A stretch of DNA of 7,664 nucleotides from Deltaproteobacteria bacterium (GTDB lineage: Bacteria > Desulfobacterota > Syntrophia > Syntrophales > Smithellaceae): contig JAGFXG010000067.1 of the NCBI GenBank assembly GCA_017860985.1, forward strand, positions 1 to 7,664, written 5' to 3'. Within the stretch, counting starts at the first letter, position 1; each line of letters starts with the position of its first letter. Shown in pieces: positions 6,026 through 7,664 of the stretch. The notes beneath the pieces are model-generated. The model saw only the letters and a list, made by a program, of their open reading frames with translations, searched no databases and was not told the origin of the DNA. A program made the translations under genes and the position numbers.

Positions 6026-7129
6026 TCAATCGAACATTTCTTTGTCGCGCCGGTACCAGTAATCCGGGATGATGCGATACATAAATCTGGAAAAAGGACC
6101 AATGTATTCGTTCTTTCTCTTGTCAAACTGGCAGGCTTGAATAATCATGTCTTTAATTGCATCTTTGCTGCCGCCTTTATTAAAAATATTATAAGCGCAC
6201 GAAAAAAGCGGACTGTACATGTTTTTCTTGTCCAGATATTTGTATACGTTGCGGATCGTGTTGGGACCTTCCGGCGTACCGTCAATTTTTCCAAGCACCC
6301 TCAGATTCGTTTCAATGGGATTGCCGGTGTACAACTCATAGAAATACTTCCCATAACGGTAATTCTTGCTGGCCAGCGACGAAACGGTAACGTACATGTC
6401 GCCGACACCGGCCTGAGAATGAAACGCCTGAAAACCGCCTCCGAGCACTCTGGTCAGCGACCGGATTTCCACACCGGAACGGGCAAAGATTGTGCCTGGA
6501 ATCGAATCACCCATGTCCAGTGAATCCGTCAGGCCCTTGATATTGGCAACGATATTTTTCAGCGCTCCGCAAGCCTCCACACCGATTTTATCAAAATTAT
6601 AGTAGGCATCCAAAGCGATATCCATGTCAAAAAAAGGACCGCCAATGCACGCTACCTGATATTTATTCTCAAGATGGCGCAAATGATTGCGAATCAGCTG
6701 TGACGGCGTAATCAGCTCGGTCGAAATTTCATCGGAAATCAACCCCTTGATCGGTGATATCAGGCAGGTATCCCCCGCCTTTCTGTCAATCATCGGTTTG
6801 AGATAATTGAGCAGTTCCGGAAGACGATTCATGGTTACCGATAAAATGATAAAGTCGTTTGTTTCGACGATATGCTCAAGGTCATTGGTAGCATAAACTT
6901 TCGGCGACAGACGGGGAACCTGGTCCATCCCGCCCAAGCGTTTAGCCAGATCCTCAGTTAAATGAATCGGATTTAAATGGTCACGGTTAATGGCCTTGCA
7001 GACGTCCGAGTTGTGATAATAAATGGCAACCCGTTTATTGTCGCGTCCCAGCTTGTAGGCAAACGACGTGCCCAGACGTCCGGGTCCGATAATGGCAACT
7101 CTTGTTGTATCTAAATTGGAAACGATCAT
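6026..7129 (-). CDS. Divergent GpsA-like NAD(P)-dependent glycerol-3-phosphate dehydrogenase family protein
   Basis: The 367-residue protein opens with a Rossmann loop, VAIIGPGRLGTSFA (11-24), followed by INRDHLNP (47-54), which matches the GpsA INRDxxN segment. SPIKGL (125-130) matches the family's TKGL. The C-terminal domain has GALKNIVANIKGL (188-200) with Lys191 as the expected catalytic lysine, then GVGDMYVTVSS (241-251) and SKNYRYG (254-260). In GpsA the last motif is usually SRNRRxG, so the phosphate-binding Arg is replaced by Lys. The GPSFA segment is altered to GGPFFD (163-168), and about 29 residues usually present between it and the ALKN lysine are missing. By family knowledge such enzymes reduce dihydroxyacetone phosphate to sn-glycerol-3-phosphate for phospholipids; the changes make the substrate uncertain. 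Translation starts at ATG 7129 with a weak GAGCGGG site. A near-consensus promoter precedes it, and the CoA-transferase/GNAT fusion lies downstream. Confidence 0.78.
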   Translation of the reverse strand: MIVSNLDTTRVAIIGPGRLGTSFAYKLGRDNKRVAIYYHNSDVCKAINRDHLNPIHLTEDLAKRLGGMDQVPRLSPKVYATNDLEHIVETNDFIILSVTMNRLPELLNYLKPMIDRKAGDTCLISPIKGLISDEISTELITPSQLIRNHLRHLENKYQVACIGGPFFDMDIALDAYYNFDKIGVEACGALKNIVANIKGLTDSLDMGDSIPGTIFARSGVEIRSLTRVLGGGFQAFHSQAGVGDMYVTVSSLASKNYRYGKYFYELYTGNPIETNLRVLGKIDGTPEGPNTIRNVYKYLDKKNMYSPLFSCAYNIFNKGGSKDAIKDMIIQACQFDKRKNEYIGPFSRFMYRIIPDYWYRRDKEMFD

Positions 7130-7161
7130 TTATGCCCGCTCAGTTGTTGTAATACACTCTT

Positions 7162-7191
7162 ATTATATGGAATAAATTATCCGACTGTCAA
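7162..7191 (-). promoter_or_regulatory. Near-ideal sigma70 promoter for the minus-strand pair
   Basis: Read on the minus strand, TTGACA (7191-7186) and TATAAT (7167-7162) are both perfect consensus hexamers, separated by 18 bases. Transcription would start near 7155, leaving about 25 bases of leader before the ATG at 7129. The arrangement points to strong, possibly constitutive expression of the GpsA-like gene and, by read-through, perhaps the downstream fusion gene. Confidence 0.82.
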
Positions 7192-7442
7192 ACCCTAATA
7201 GCCTTTTTGCAAAAAGTAAAACAAAATTTACTTAAACCTGTCTGTTTTTGGTTGCATTCTTCGGGTGGATTGATTAAAAAATATACATTATTCTTCCACA
7301 ACGGCATTGCAGGGTAATATTGTTTATAAGCCATTTCCATATCAAATAGAAAATATGCAGCCGGATAGCATGACAGCAGCCGGTACCCAGGGCTGAACGA
7401 ACGGAAGAAAACAACCCCGAATATGAAACGAGCAACAATATT
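7192..7442. other. AT-rich intergenic stretch
   Basis: Together with 7130-7191 this is a 313-base stretch without a gene. Apart from the minus-strand promoter I see no strong hairpin, repeat or tRNA. A weak plus-strand TTGTTT (7320-7325) with TCAAAT (7342-7347) at 16 bases could serve the MORN-repeat gene. A 92-codon minus-strand open frame covers much of the stretch, but its product is low-complexity, rich in Phe, Tyr and Cys, and unlike any family I know. Confidence 0.45.
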
Positions 7443-7664
7443 ATGCCCAAAGAAAAAATAATTCATTATTCAAACGGAGCCACAAAGGAAAAAAAATATC
7501 TACTGGAAGGGAAAATACACGGCCAATATACAACATACTTTCCTGGTGGCCAAATCATGGCCGAACTTCATTTTTCAGGCGGCAAAAGGAACGGTCCGGC
7601 CGTCAGTTATTATGCCAACGGGCAGGTTCGGGAAAAAGTGAATTTCGTAAACGATAAAATGGAC
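7443..7664 (+). CDS. YwqK-like MORN-repeat protein, N-terminal part (3' truncated by window)
   Basis: Starting at ATG 7443 the frame stays open to the window end and gives 74 residues beginning MPKEKIIHYSNGATKEKKYL. It has repeated units of the form G-x2-x-G-x3-x2-YF/YY-x-G/N-G-Q: GKIHGQYTTYFPGGQI, then GKRNGPAVSYYANGQV, then a start of a third unit (NFVNDKMD). This is the pattern of the short MORN-type repeats found in proteins labelled 'YwqK family antitoxin'; the antitoxin role is not demonstrated by such labels. An in-frame TGA at 7371 and the absence of ATG, GTG or TTG between it and 7443 support this start, although the ribosome-binding site is poor. Total length and any downstream domain are unknown. 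No signal peptide is visible. Confidence 0.68.
   Translation, partial: MPKEKIIHYSNGATKEKKYLLEGKIHGQYTTYFPGGQIMAELHFSGGKRNGPAVSYYANGQVREKVNFVNDKMD

Noticed and set aside
5944..6126. 60-codon minus-strand open frame over the gap between the two minus-strand genes
   Set aside because: It overlaps the end of the GpsA-like gene in another frame, has no ribosome-binding site, and its product resembles nothing I know.
5957..6523. 188-codon plus-strand open frame
   Set aside because: It is mostly antisense to the GpsA-like gene, with no motif or ribosome-binding site. It also starts inside the palindrome region.
7188..7466. 92-codon minus-strand open frame in the AT-rich gap
   Set aside because: Its composition is low in complexity, it overlaps both the consensus promoter and the MORN-repeat gene start, and no domain is recognisable.

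Overview
The window reads as a bacterial chromosome segment of intermediate GC content with dense, ordinary coding capacity. The best guess for the host is an anaerobic member of the Desulfobacterota (deltaproteobacteria), possibly a syntroph-like lineage. This rests on remembered family resemblance only: an RYSGTQ-type GlmM, a CoA-transferase/GNAT fusion, and a free-standing beta-helix protein beside glmM. It was not tested by any search.

Left part, plus strand: the 3' end of an NADP-type glutamate dehydrogenase gene (1-183) is followed by a perfect 10-bp hairpin with a short T-rich tail (265-298). A compact three-gene cluster follows. It encodes a left-handed beta-helix sugar-phosphate acyltransferase-like protein (333-1553), phosphoglucosamine mutase GlmM (1623-2972) and a divergent NagB-family glucosamine-6-phosphate deaminase/isomerase (2989-3948). 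The cluster ends at a strong 13-bp intrinsic terminator (3985-4027). Together the genes look like an amino-sugar module between fructose-6-P, GlcN-6-P, GlcN-1-P and (inferred) GlcNAc-1-P.

Right part, minus strand: a convergent pair is read from a near-ideal sigma70 promoter at 7162-7191. First comes a shortened, divergent GpsA-like NAD(P)-dependent dehydrogenase (7129-6026). After a 150-bp gap with two palindromes comes a 612-residue fusion of an acetyl-CoA hydrolase/CoA-transferase module to a Pat-like GNAT acetyltransferase domain (5875-4037). The CoA-transferase module has proline where characterised relatives carry the catalytic glutamate. The fusion therefore resembles the Pat/PatZ protein acetyltransferases in logic: a non-catalytic acyl-CoA-handling module fused to a GNAT. 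This is the most interesting object in the window.

Right edge: a 313-bp AT-rich gap holds the minus-strand promoter and then the start of a plus-strand YwqK-like MORN-repeat gene (7443 onward), cut by the window end. I saw no tRNA, rRNA, CRISPR array, insertion sequence or clear frameshifted gene.
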